This document shows, piece by piece, positions 34,938 to 43,222 of a stretch of DNA of 64,000 bases. The position numbers were made by a program, and so were the translations under genes. Within the stretch, counting starts at the first letter, position 1. Each line of letters starts with the position of its first letter. Source of the stretch: Corynebacterium aurimucosum ATCC 700975 (GTDB lineage Bacteria; Actinomycetota; Actinomycetes; Mycobacteriales; Mycobacteriaceae); contig NC_012590.1 in assembly GCF_000022905.1 (NCBI RefSeq), forward strand, positions 1,488,001 through 1,552,000, in the 5' to 3' direction. Below the pieces are notes generated by a model, which searched no databases, was not told where the DNA came from, and saw only the letters and a list, made by a program, of their open reading frames with translations.

Positions 34938-35384
34938 CTAGTCAGTGGTGTTGACCACCACGACATCGGCGTGGGCTTTACGCGTGAGCTCCGTCGCTAC
35001 GGAGCCAAAGACGCGACCCCGCACCGAGTGAATTCCCTTGTTGCCCACGACGAACATATCCACGTCATAGTCCTTGCCCACCTCGAGGAGCGAATTCACA
35101 GGGTCACCGGACTTAGCAATGATTTCAATGCGCTTCGCACCCTCACCGTGCGCGATCTCCGCGGCATTGCTGAGGAAGCTTTCCGACATCTCCTCGCTCA
35201 CCACCGGTACTCGGGCGTCCTCCGAGTTCGGGGCGCCGAGCATCGAACCAGAGTGGTTGTAGAAAGCGGACACGATAATCAGCGTCGCGTCATAAGCGCG
35301 CGCCATGGATGCGGCAGAACGGACAGCGCGCATGGAAGTCTGAGAGCCATCGGTTCCGACGGCGATGACGTTGTAGCTCAGCAT
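34938..35384 (-). CDS. Universal stress protein (UspA family), second copy
   Basis: A 148-residue Usp with AVGTDGSQTS at the start and GNKG...GS at the end, again keeping the ATP pattern. It lies 139 bp upstream of the other Usp gene in the same direction. The two share layout and motifs but differ along their length, so they are an old duplication rather than a recent one. Confidence 0.93.
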   Translation of the reverse strand: MLSYNVIAVGTDGSQTSMRAVRSAASMARAYDATLIIVSAFYNHSGSMLGAPNSEDARVPVVSEEMSESFLSNAAEIAHGEGAKRIEIIAKSGDPVNSLLEVGKDYDVDMFVVGNKGIHSVRGRVFGSVATELTRKAHADVVVVNTTD

Positions 35385-35494
35385 GATTCTCCTTATAAGT
35401 AGCGATTAATCCTTAACAGTATGACACGGTCTTCTCCGCAGAGACGGGTTTTACCCACACATTGAGTAGGCAAATTTCAGCACTAGGCTCGCCG

Positions 35495-37588
35495 TTAAAT
35501 GCCGGCCTCCTTAAGACCGCGTTGCTCCTTTTTCAGATCAGCGATCTCATCGCGCAAGCGCCCTGCTAACTCGAATTTGAGCTCGCGGGCTGCCTCGCGC
35601 ATTTGAGTCGTTAGGTCGTCGATAAGCGCCTGCACCTCGTCGGCTGCCATGGAGGACACATCCGGCTTGTCGACGATTGCCGTGGGATCCGCGTCCTGCC
35701 CCTGCTCGTCGGCGTTCTCATAGACCTGGTCCAAAATATCGGCGATCTTTTTGCGCAGCGGCTGCGGGTCGATGCCGTGCTCCTTGTTATACGCAATCTG
35801 CTTCTCACGGCGGCGCTCAGTCTCCTCGATGGCCTCCTGCATCGAGTCCGTGATCTTATCCGCGTACATGATGACCTCACCGGAGACGTTTCGGGCGGCG
35901 CGGCCAATCGTCTGAATGAGCGAGGTGGTGGAGCGCAGGAAGCCTTCCTTATCGGCATCCAAGATGGCGACGAGCGACACCTCGGGAAGATCGAGCCCCT
36001 CACGCAGCAGGTTGATGCCCACGAGAACATCGAACTCACCTAAGCGCAGCTGCCGCAGCAGCTCGACGCGCTGGAGCGTGTCAATATCTGAGTGGAGGTA
36101 GCGCACCTTGATGCCGTGTTCCAGCAAGTAATCCGTGAGGTCCTCCGCCATACGCTTGGTTAAGGTCGTGACTAGGACACGCTCCTGCTTCGCGGTACGG
36201 GCGCGAACCTCATCGATGAGATCATCAATCTGGCCCTTGGTCGGCTTGACCGTCACCTTGGGGTCTACAAGGCCGGTGGGGCGAATGACCTGTTCCACGA
36301 ACTCGCCGCCGGAGGCCGTCATCTCGAAATCACCCGGCGTGGCCGACATGTACACCGTTTGACCGACGCGCTCCTCAAACTCATCGAAGGTCAACGGCCG
36401 GTTGTCTACGGCAGAAGGAAGACGGAAGCCGAATTCCACGAGGTTGCGCTTGCGCGCCATATCGCCCTCAAACATGCCGCCGATCTGCGGGACTGTCACG
36501 TGAGACTCATCGATGATGGTGAGGAAGTCCTCTGGGAAATAATCCAAGAGCGTCGCCGGCGCGGAACCCGCGGGGCGGCCATCCACATGGCGCGAGTAGT
36601 TCTCAATGCCGGAGCAAAAGCCCACCTGTTCGATCATCTCAAGGTCATATTCGGTACGCATGCGCAGGCGCTGCGCTTCGAGCAACTTGCCGCGGTTCTC
36701 CAGCTCCGCGAGGCGCTCCGCGAGTTCCTCCTTAATGTCCTCGATGGCACGGGCCATGCGCTCTGGCCCAGCTACATAGTGCGTTGCGGGGAAGATCCGC
36801 ACTTCGTCGACCCGCTCCAGCACGTCGCCCGTCAAGGGGTGGATGTAGTAGAGCTCGTCCACATCATCGCCAAAGAACTCAATGCGTACCGCGCGCTCTT
36901 CATAGGCGGGGATAATATCCACGGTATCGCCCTTGACGCGGAAGGTTCCGCGCGTAAAGCCCACGTCATTGCGCTCATACTGGATATCCACGAGCAAGCG
37001 CAGGAAGCGATCGCGGTCGATCTCCTCCCCTTCCTCGAGCACAACGGAGCGGTCGAGGTAGGACTGCGGCGTGCCCAGACCGTAGATACACGACACAGAA
37101 GAAACCACAACCACATCACGGCGGGATAAAAGAGCTGACGTGGCGGAGTGGCGCAGGCGTTCCACGTCCTCGTTAATGGAGGAATCCTTCTCAATGTAGG
37201 TATCTGTCTGCGCGATATAGGCTTCCGGTTGGTAGTAGTCGTAATAAGAGACGAAGTACTCCACCGCGTTGTTCGGGAGAAGCTGGCGCAGCTCATTCGC
37301 CAGCTGCGCCGCCAGCGTTTTATTTGGCGCCATCACGAGTGTTGGGCGCTGCTGCTTTTCGATGAGCCAGGCGGCGGTCGCGGACTTACCGGTACCCGTG
37401 GCACCCATGAGTACCACGTCCCGCTCGCCGCGGCTGAGACGCTCATCCAGTTCCGCGATGGCGGCGGGTTGGTCGCCAGCGGGCTGGAATTCGGACTCAA
37501 CACGGAACTCGGCTGAGCGCCGCTCGATTTCGCCAACAGGGCGATGTTCGGAGACGGGCAGGATGGGGTGTTCAGCAGCAAAAGCCAT
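35495..37588 (-). CDS. uvrB: UvrABC excinuclease subunit B
   Basis: Damage-verifying helicase of excision repair. The 697-residue product has Walker A GATGTGKS (62-69), the beta-hairpin [10 protein letters not shown], a DESH box in [17 protein letters not shown] (motif VI) and a C-terminal UVR motif that contacts UvrC. The start at 37588 ([10 protein letters not shown]) is chosen because the -10 TAGACT at 37596-37601 leaves no room for a longer product from that promoter. Confidence 0.97.
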   Translation of the reverse strand: MAFAAEHPILPVSEHRPVGEIERRSAEFRVESEFQPAGDQPAAIAELDERLSRGERDVVLMGATGTGKSATAAWLIEKQQRPTLVMAPNKTLAAQLANELRQLLPNNAVEYFVSYYDYYQPEAYIAQTDTYIEKDSSINEDVERLRHSATSALLSRRDVVVVSSVSCIYGLGTPQSYLDRSVVLEEGEEIDRDRFLRLLVDIQYERNDVGFTRGTFRVKGDTVDIIPAYEERAVRIEFFGDDVDELYYIHPLTGDVLERVDEVRIFPATHYVAGPERMARAIEDIKEELAERLAELENRGKLLEAQRLRMRTEYDLEMIEQVGFCSGIENYSRHVDGRPAGSAPATLLDYFPEDFLTIIDESHVTVPQIGGMFEGDMARKRNLVEFGFRLPSAVDNRPLTFDEFEERVGQTVYMSATPGDFEMTASGGEFVEQVIRPTGLVDPKVTVKPTKGQIDDLIDEVRARTAKQERVLVTTLTKRMAEDLTDYLLEHGIKVRYLHSDIDTLQRVELLRQLRLGEFDVLVGINLLREGLDLPEVSLVAILDADKEGFLRSTTSLIQTIGRAARNVSGEVIMYADKITDSMQEAIEETERRREKQIAYNKEHGIDPQPLRKKIADILDQVYENADEQGQDADPTAIVDKPDVSSMAADEVQALIDDLTTQMREAARELKFELAGRLRDEIADLKKEQRGLKEAGI

Positions 37589-37595
37589 GCTGACC

Positions 37596-37601
37596 AGTCT
37601 A
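37596..37601 (-). promoter_or_regulatory. -10 element of a likely leaderless uvrB promoter
   Basis: TAGACT on the minus strand, 7 nt before the uvrB ATG. Transcription would begin at or next to the start codon. No recognisable -35 and no LexA box is seen here. Confidence 0.4.
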
Positions 37602-37685
37602 ACGCGCCCACCACGAAACCTGCTAGGCCCCACGAGCTGAGCAGCCTACCTCATCTGTGCCTGTGGAAGGAGGTCTCGCTGCGTT

Positions 37686-38048
37686 TTAGGGTAACGCCGC
37701 GCGCGTCCTGCGCAACCACAGTTCAAGCTCACCCGTGGTTTCCCACAGCGCATAAATCAGGGAACTGTTGGGTTCCATCGCTGTGTTGATTTTCTTGCGC
37801 AACCAGGCCCGAGTCTGCGGTGTGCGCAATACCTTGACGTCATCCGCGCTAATTCCCGCGGGGAGCCTATTTTCAGGCGTGGTGGCCAATGCCCCCAAGG
37901 CGATGATTACCCCAGCATCGTCGACATCGATGGGAGAATCTACGCAGCTTTTCTTAAACGTATCAAGATCGAAGGAGCCATCACGGATTGCCGCGAGCAC
38001 TTCGCACGCGGCGTGATTATCAAAAGGCCCAACATCCCACGTTCCCAT
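37686..38048 (-). CDS. DUF4259 domain protein
   Basis: A 120-residue protein opening with MGTWDVGPFDNHAACE, the DUF4259 signature (GTW..G.FDND.A.D). No membrane segment, signal peptide or catalytic motif is seen. Start at 38048 rather than further upstream because the family begins with MGTW. Function unknown. Confidence 0.8.
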   Translation of the reverse strand: MGTWDVGPFDNHAACEVLAAIRDGSFDLDTFKKSCVDSPIDVDDAGVIIALGALATTPENRLPAGISADDVKVLRTPQTRAWLRKKINTAMEPNSSLIYALWETTGELELWLRRTRAALP

Positions 38049-38152
38049 GAAGGTGCAGATTAAGCAGGGAAAGTGAACGGGGTGCGAGCGCAAGGTAAAT
38101 TTTAGCCACCATATCCTTTAAAAGTTGGCGCTCTCCTTTAGAATCGGCTGAC

Positions 38153-39517
38153 ATGAAGTTTCGTTCTCTTGCCAGCGCATTGACCATTGCCGGACTAGTG
38201 CCTGTCGCTATCGTGACCCACTCTCCCGCGGCCCACGCTTCACCGTGTACGGCCTACTCGAGGTCCGGCAGCTTCACGTCGAAACCCGAGACTTCCGGCT
38301 CTTCGCTCGGTGGGCTCGAGGCCCTGCTCGGCAGTTCTTCCCGGTCCAGCAGTTCAGACAATACTGAAGCGCCACAGCGCAGCAACTATAACCAACGCCA
38401 GATCAGCGGCGGGCCGACCCAAATCATGCAGCTCATCACTGGTGCCGGTTCTCCCAATCGCACCGACCGGAAGTTTGATATTTCCGGAACTGACCTCGGC
38501 ATCGCCTACTCGGATGGCGCGGGCCGCTCCTACTACGTCTTCGGCGATTCCATGGATTGCTCAAGCGAGGGCGACGGGTGGCGCTCCAACCTCCTTTTGC
38601 GCACGAGTGACCACGACTATGGTGACGGCCTGCGCCTGGAGGAAGCACTAACTAACTCTGGATGGTCAGCTAAAGGCCGGGCTAAGGAGTTCATCCCTTC
38701 CCAGAAAGTGGGAGACCAAGACACCAACGGTGAGCGCACCACTATCCCCACAGCAGGCATTGTCGTCGACGGCGTGCACTACATCGACTACATGTCGGTG
38801 CGCTCATGGCATGATCCGAAGACCGGCTGGTCCACCAACTTTGGTGCGACCATGAAGTCGACTGATGGCGGGGTCACGTGGCGCGCAGTGCCAGAGGCCA
38901 CTAGAACCAACGCTAGCCACGGTGCGAACGCGCCGATTCCCGGCGGCCCCAACTACCGTGAAGGGTTTGAGAAGCTTCAGCAATCAGCCTTCATCGAGCA
39001 CGGCGAGTACATTTACCGCTTCACCACCGGCAACGGCCGCCGCGGCCCGGCATATTTGTCCCGCGCGCTGAAGTCGGAGTTTCCTAATGAAGACGCCTTC
39101 AGCTACTACTCTGACGGCTCCTGGGTGAAGAATCCGGCGCGCGCCACCGAGGTGCTCGACGGCAAGGTCTCCGAACTCTCCGTGGCTTACAACCACTACT
39201 TGGGCAAATACGTCACTATGTACGGGGTGGAGGGCGAAGGCATCGTCATGCGCACGGCCGATAGCCCCGAAGGCCCATGGTCACCGCGCCGCATGCTGGT
39301 GAGTGACAAGACCACGAAGGTGGTCAGCGGCCAGCCGCTCAATGACACCTATGCCCCCTTCGTCCTGCCAAACCAGGACGATCAGCACCTCTATTACACA
39401 CTGACGTCCTGGCACGACTACAACACCATGCTCATGCGCACTGACCTCGACTTTGTGGGCGAAGACATGGAAAACAACGACCACATTGAAGTCTCTGATG
39501 TCGTAGCGACGCGTTAG
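38153..39517 (+). CDS. Secreted DUF4185 protein
   Basis: A 454-residue protein with a signal peptide (cleavage after AHA, near residue 29) and a Ser-rich linker (about 45-75). The rest is a beta-propeller-like DUF4185 domain with FDISGTDLGIAY, SYYVFGDSMD, TPDGGVTW-like STDGGVTWRA and NHYLGKYVTMY repeats. DUF4185 proteins are related to glycosidase-like five-blade propellers, but no catalytic residues can be named. A TAGAAT -10 is 8 nt before the ATG, so it is probably leaderless. Confidence 0.83.
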   Translation: MKFRSLASALTIAGLVPVAIVTHSPAAHASPCTAYSRSGSFTSKPETSGSSLGGLEALLGSSSRSSSSDNTEAPQRSNYNQRQISGGPTQIMQLITGAGSPNRTDRKFDISGTDLGIAYSDGAGRSYYVFGDSMDCSSEGDGWRSNLLLRTSDHDYGDGLRLEEALTNSGWSAKGRAKEFIPSQKVGDQDTNGERTTIPTAGIVVDGVHYIDYMSVRSWHDPKTGWSTNFGATMKSTDGGVTWRAVPEATRTNASHGANAPIPGGPNYREGFEKLQQSAFIEHGEYIYRFTTGNGRRGPAYLSRALKSEFPNEDAFSYYSDGSWVKNPARATEVLDGKVSELSVAYNHYLGKYVTMYGVEGEGIVMRTADSPEGPWSPRRMLVSDKTTKVVSGQPLNDTYAPFVLPNQDDQHLYYTLTSWHDYNTMLMRTDLDFVGEDMENNDHIEVSDVVATR

Positions 39518-39529
39518 CTAAAAGCGTTC

Positions 39530-40132
39530 CTAGGCGAGCCGGGAGCGGAGCTTGTCGACGACCCCGTCAACCTGCGCATCGAGCTCGTCGCGAGCGCCGT
39601 TGTTGTCAATGATGAAATCAGCAGCGGCGCGGCGCACATCGTCCGGGATCTGCGCCGCTATCCGGCGGCGCGCGTCCTCCTCATCCAACCCGCGATACTC
39701 CACAAGGCGGCGCACCCGCTCCTCCACATCAACATCAACGACGATGGTGGCGTCCATATCTTTGTGAAGGCCCTTGTCCACGAGGAGCGGCATGTCATAA
39801 ACCACGAAGTCGGCCCCAGCGCGGCGCGCGGAGTCGAAGCGCGCCTGGGTCTCCTCCTGAATACGCGGGTGCGTAATGGAGTTGAGGAGATCGGTCTTCT
39901 CCCGGCTGGCAAAGGCGCGGGAAGCCAGCAGACCACGATCGAGACTTCCATCGGCTTGAAGAATATCTTCCCCGAATGCGTCCGCTAACTCAGTGAGCGC
40001 TGGTTGCCCCGGTTCGACGATGTCCCGGGCTATGTGATCAGCATCCACTAATACCCAGCCGTGGCGCAGGAGAAGCTGCGCCACTGTCGATTTTCCGCTG
40101 CCGATACCGCCGGTGAGTCCGATGAGCTTCAT
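39530..40132 (-). CDS. coaE: Dephospho-CoA kinase
   Basis: Final step of coenzyme A synthesis. The 200-residue P-loop kinase starts MKLIGLTGGIGSGKST (loop residues 8-15) and has the DADHIARDIVEPG block, VVYDMPLLVDKG and an Arg-rich lid (VEERVRRLVEYRG). It lies just downstream of rpsA, the common actinobacterial order, with terminators between. Confidence 0.96.
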   Translation of the reverse strand: MKLIGLTGGIGSGKSTVAQLLLRHGWVLVDADHIARDIVEPGQPALTELADAFGEDILQADGSLDRGLLASRAFASREKTDLLNSITHPRIQEETQARFDSARRAGADFVVYDMPLLVDKGLHKDMDATIVVDVDVEERVRRLVEYRGLDEEDARRRIAAQIPDDVRRAAADFIIDNNGARDELDAQVDGVVDKLRSRLA

Positions 40133-40150
40133 ACCGGCTTAGGATACGCG

Positions 40151-40232
40151 AAAGGCCGCCACTCCCACAGCGGGGAGAAGCGGCCTTTGCTTAAAGAACG
40201 AGATTCTCGGGCGCATCGGCAAAGCCGATGCG
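40151..40232 (-). terminator. Tandem terminator hairpins after rpsA
   Basis: Two stems: CGCATCGGC/GCCGATGCG (40212-40232) just past the rpsA stop, then AAAGGCCGC/GCGGCCTTT (40151-40188) about 60 bp past it. They should strongly reduce read-through into coaE, whose start is at 40132. Confidence 0.75.
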
Positions 40233-40246
40233 AGAGAGTTTAGTTC

Positions 40247-41707
40247 TTAGTTGCCAGCGAGCTTGTCGCGCAGAGCAGCGAGCTGCTCGTCGGATGCGAG
40301 GGAGCCGCCAACCTCTGCCTGAGAATCGGATGCCGGAGCTGCATCCTGAGACTCGGAAGAGTAGTTGGAGTTGGCAGCAGACTCAGCGGCCTCAGCAGCT
40401 GCAGCACGGTTGCGCTCGATCTGAGCGGTGTGCAGGTTGAAGCGACGCTCGGACTCTGCGTAGCGAGCCTCCCAAGCCTGGCGCTGCTCGTCGTAACCCT
40501 CGAGCCACTCGTTGGTCTCCGGGTCGAAGCCCTCCGGGAACACGTAGTTGCCCTGCTCGTCGTAGGAGTCAGCCATGCCGTACTTGGACGGATCGAACTC
40601 GTCGGTGTAGTCCTCATCTGCCTGCTTAACAGACAGGGAGATACGGCGACGCTCGAGGTCGATGTCGATGACCTTGACCATGACTTCCTGGCCAACGTTG
40701 ACAACCTGGTCCGGAACCTCCACGTGGCGCTGAGCCAGCTCGGAGATGTGGACGAGGCCCTCGATGCCCTCCTCGACGCGAACGAAGGCGCCGAACGGAA
40801 CGAGCTTGGTGACCTTGCCCGGGACGATCTGGCCCACAGCGTGGGTGCGGGCGAAGACGCGCCACGGATCTTCCTGGGTTGCCTTCAGGGACAGGGACAC
40901 GCGCTCGCGGTCCAGGTCGACGTCGAGAACCTCGACGGTGACCTCGTCGCCCACGGTGACAACCTCGGACGGGTGGTCGATGTGCTTCCAGGACAGCTCG
41001 GAAACGTGAACCAGGCCGTCGACACCGCCGAGATCGACGAAGGCGCCGAAGTTGACGATGGAGGAGACAACGCCCTTGCGGACCTGGCCCTTCTGCAGCT
41101 GGTGCAGGAACTCGGAGCGGACCTCGGACTGGGTCTGCTCGAGGTATGCGCGGCGGGACAGGACAACGTTGTTGCGCTGCTTGTCCAGCTCGATGATCTT
41201 GGCCTCGAGCTCCTGGCCGATGTACGGCTCCAGGTCGCGAACGCGGCGCATCTCAACGAGGGAAGCCGGGAGGAAGCCACGGAGGCCGATGTCCAGGATG
41301 AGACCACCCTTGACAACCTCGATGACGGTACCGGTGACCGGCTCTTCCTTGGCGTGCAGCTCTTCGACGGCGCCCCAAGCGCGCTCGTACTGTGCGCGCT
41401 TCTTGGACAGGATCAGACGGCCTTCCTTGTCCTCCTTGGTGAGAACAAGAGCGTCGATCTCGTCGCCGACCTCGACAACCTCATCCGGGTTGACGTCGTG
41501 CTTGATGGAGAGCTCGCGGGACGGGATGACGCCTTCGGTCTTGTAACCGATGTCGAGCAGGACCTCATCGTGGTCAACCTTGACCACGGTGCCCTCGACG
41601 ATGTCACCATCGTTGAAGTACTTGATGGTGGCGTCGACGGCAGCGAGGAAATCCTCTGCGGTTCCGATGTCGTTGATCGCAACCTGAGGGGTGTTAGAAG
41701 TTGGCAT
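40247..41707 (-). CDS. rpsA: 30S ribosomal protein S1
   Basis: A 486-residue S1 with four S1/OB RNA-binding domains (about 36-105, 120-190, 205-275, 290-360), each ending in a LSxK or LSRR-type strand, and an acidic, Ala/Ser-rich tail. High-GC bacteria have this four-domain form rather than the six-domain form of E. coli. It brings mRNA to the 30S subunit. A leader of over 100 bp lies upstream. Confidence 0.97.
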   Translation of the reverse strand: MPTSNTPQVAINDIGTAEDFLAAVDATIKYFNDGDIVEGTVVKVDHDEVLLDIGYKTEGVIPSRELSIKHDVNPDEVVEVGDEIDALVLTKEDKEGRLILSKKRAQYERAWGAVEELHAKEEPVTGTVIEVVKGGLILDIGLRGFLPASLVEMRRVRDLEPYIGQELEAKIIELDKQRNNVVLSRRAYLEQTQSEVRSEFLHQLQKGQVRKGVVSSIVNFGAFVDLGGVDGLVHVSELSWKHIDHPSEVVTVGDEVTVEVLDVDLDRERVSLSLKATQEDPWRVFARTHAVGQIVPGKVTKLVPFGAFVRVEEGIEGLVHISELAQRHVEVPDQVVNVGQEVMVKVIDIDLERRRISLSVKQADEDYTDEFDPSKYGMADSYDEQGNYVFPEGFDPETNEWLEGYDEQRQAWEARYAESERRFNLHTAQIERNRAAAAEAAESAANSNYSSESQDAAPASDSQAEVGGSLASDEQLAALRDKLAGN

Positions 41708-41947
41708 GTAGTTATGCTCCGAATAAACGTAGGAGATCGTAATTGGACAGTTACGTGTCTCTTGAAAAGCGTCATTAAGCAGCGCGGATGCGCAGGGCTT
41801 AAGATGGATTTCAATCCCGACTCGCAGCCGAGCTGAGCTCTCCTACAGTAGCCCAGCGCGTCCCGAGTCATAGACACGCCCGTACGACCCTACATCCTCG
41901 CAGCTAAAACGGCAAATGCGCCATGGAATAAGAATCGAAAAAGATCA

Positions 41948-42688
41948 ATGTCTTCTGCAGCTTTTTCTGCGTCCTCAGCCAATCGTGATTTTTGGGATCG
42001 TGACGCCGATTCCTACCACGCGGAACACCCCGAGTATCTATCCTCTTTCTACTGGTGCCCCGAGATGCTGCACGAGGTTGATGTACAGCTGCTTGGCGAC
42101 GTCTCCTCCGCGACCGTCCTCGAGCTCGGCTGCGGCTCCGCGCCTTGCACGCAGTGGCTACAGGGACGCGCGCGCTTTGCGACGGGCTTCGATCTCTCGT
42201 CCGGCATGCTTTCCCATGCCGAGGGTGGCCTACCGCTCGTTCAGGCTGATGCCTTAGCACTTCCCTATCGTGATGAAGCCTTTGACATCGCCTTTTCTGC
42301 CTTCGGCGCCTTGCCTTTCGTGGCCGGCCTTGACCAGGCACTGCGCGAAGTGCACCGTGTTCTGCGCCCTCATGGTCGCTTCGTCTTTTCCGTGCCACAC
42401 CCAATGCGCTGGGTCTTCCCCGACGATCCCCAGAACCTCACAGCAGAACTGTCCTATTTTGAACGCGCCTACCTGGAGCAGGATGCCAACGGTGAGCTTA
42501 GCTATGCCGAGTTTCACCGCACGATGGGCGACTGGGTGCGAGCACTACAGGTTCGCGGTTCCTTCGAGATTCGCAACCTCATCGAACCCGAGTGGCCAGA
42601 GCGCCTCGACATCACGTGGGGCCAGTGGTCTCCAGAACGAGGTGCAATTTTCCCCGGCACCGTCATCTTCGTGTGCGAAGCACGTTAG
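41948..42688 (+). CDS. Class I SAM-dependent methyltransferase
   Basis: A 246-residue cytoplasmic methyltransferase. The SAM-binding motif I is VLELGCGSAPCTQWL, followed by motif II-like ATGFDLSSGML, QADALALPYRDEAFD and REVHRVLRPHGRFVFS. The substrate is unknown; the ubiE/Methyltransf_11 type usually acts on small molecules. It is divergent from rpsA and 60 bp upstream of the RDD gene. Confidence 0.9.
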   Translation: MSSAAFSASSANRDFWDRDADSYHAEHPEYLSSFYWCPEMLHEVDVQLLGDVSSATVLELGCGSAPCTQWLQGRARFATGFDLSSGMLSHAEGGLPLVQADALALPYRDEAFDIAFSAFGALPFVAGLDQALREVHRVLRPHGRFVFSVPHPMRWVFPDDPQNLTAELSYFERAYLEQDANGELSYAEFHRTMGDWVRALQVRGSFEIRNLIEPEWPERLDITWGQWSPERGAIFPGTVIFVCEAR

Positions 42689-42748
42689 GTCAGACACTGC
42701 CTCCCCTGGTATCGAATCAATCGGCTGCAGCGAACTAAGCTGACAGCC

Positions 42749-43219
42749 ATGCTTCTAGAACGCCTCGGGATTTTCGTGCGCCGCACAGTGGCCTGGTGGA
42801 TTGATGCCTTTCTCGCCGCTGCCATCATCGTGGCGCTCAAATGGCTCATTAATTTCATCGCTGATGGAGTGCTGAGCGGTCGGGCGGGCGCTGTCTATGA
42901 CATCGTCGCCCTCGCACTCGCCTTCTACGTCTACCGAGTGTGGGTAGAGGCGGCAACGCAGACCTCCCTGGGCAAGTGGTCGCTGAAGCTAGAAGTCATT
43001 GCTGAGCATCCCGGAATCGGCAGCGCAGCCGTTCGCAACAGCTGGCTCCTTCTCACACTTCTGGCGTTGACAGGACTCCCCTTCGTGGAGGCAACCATCC
43101 TGGGTATCCTCGGCCTCAGCGTCCTACTGCTGGGACAAACCCCATTCGACCTCCTCGCCGGGTGTTTGGTCGAGCGCCGCTCGCCCACCGAGGACGAGCG
43201 CGCGGTGGGCTTGGCCTAA
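42749..43219 (+). CDS. RDD-family membrane protein
   Basis: A 156-residue protein with three or four membrane segments and the RDD pattern: VRRTVAWWIDAFLA (R and D in helix 1) and QTSLGKWSLKLEV before the third segment. RDD proteins are small membrane proteins, some proposed to be ion exchangers; the role here is unknown. It converges on polA, leaving 3 bp between the stops. Confidence 0.87.
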   Translation: MLLERLGIFVRRTVAWWIDAFLAAAIIVALKWLINFIADGVLSGRAGAVYDIVALALAFYVYRVWVEAATQTSLGKWSLKLEVIAEHPGIGSAAVRNSWLLLTLLALTGLPFVEATILGILGLSVLLLGQTPFDLLAGCLVERRSPTEDERAVGLA

Positions 43220-43222
43220 GGC

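Noticed and set aside
34358..35384. Recent tandem duplication of the universal stress genes
   Set aside because: The two proteins share motifs but differ along their length and have different intergenic sequence, so the duplication is old and common.
40430..41836. Long plus-strand open frame opposite rpsA
   Set aside because: Antisense shadow of rpsA, rich in Val/Asp/Leu from codon pattern; no family features.
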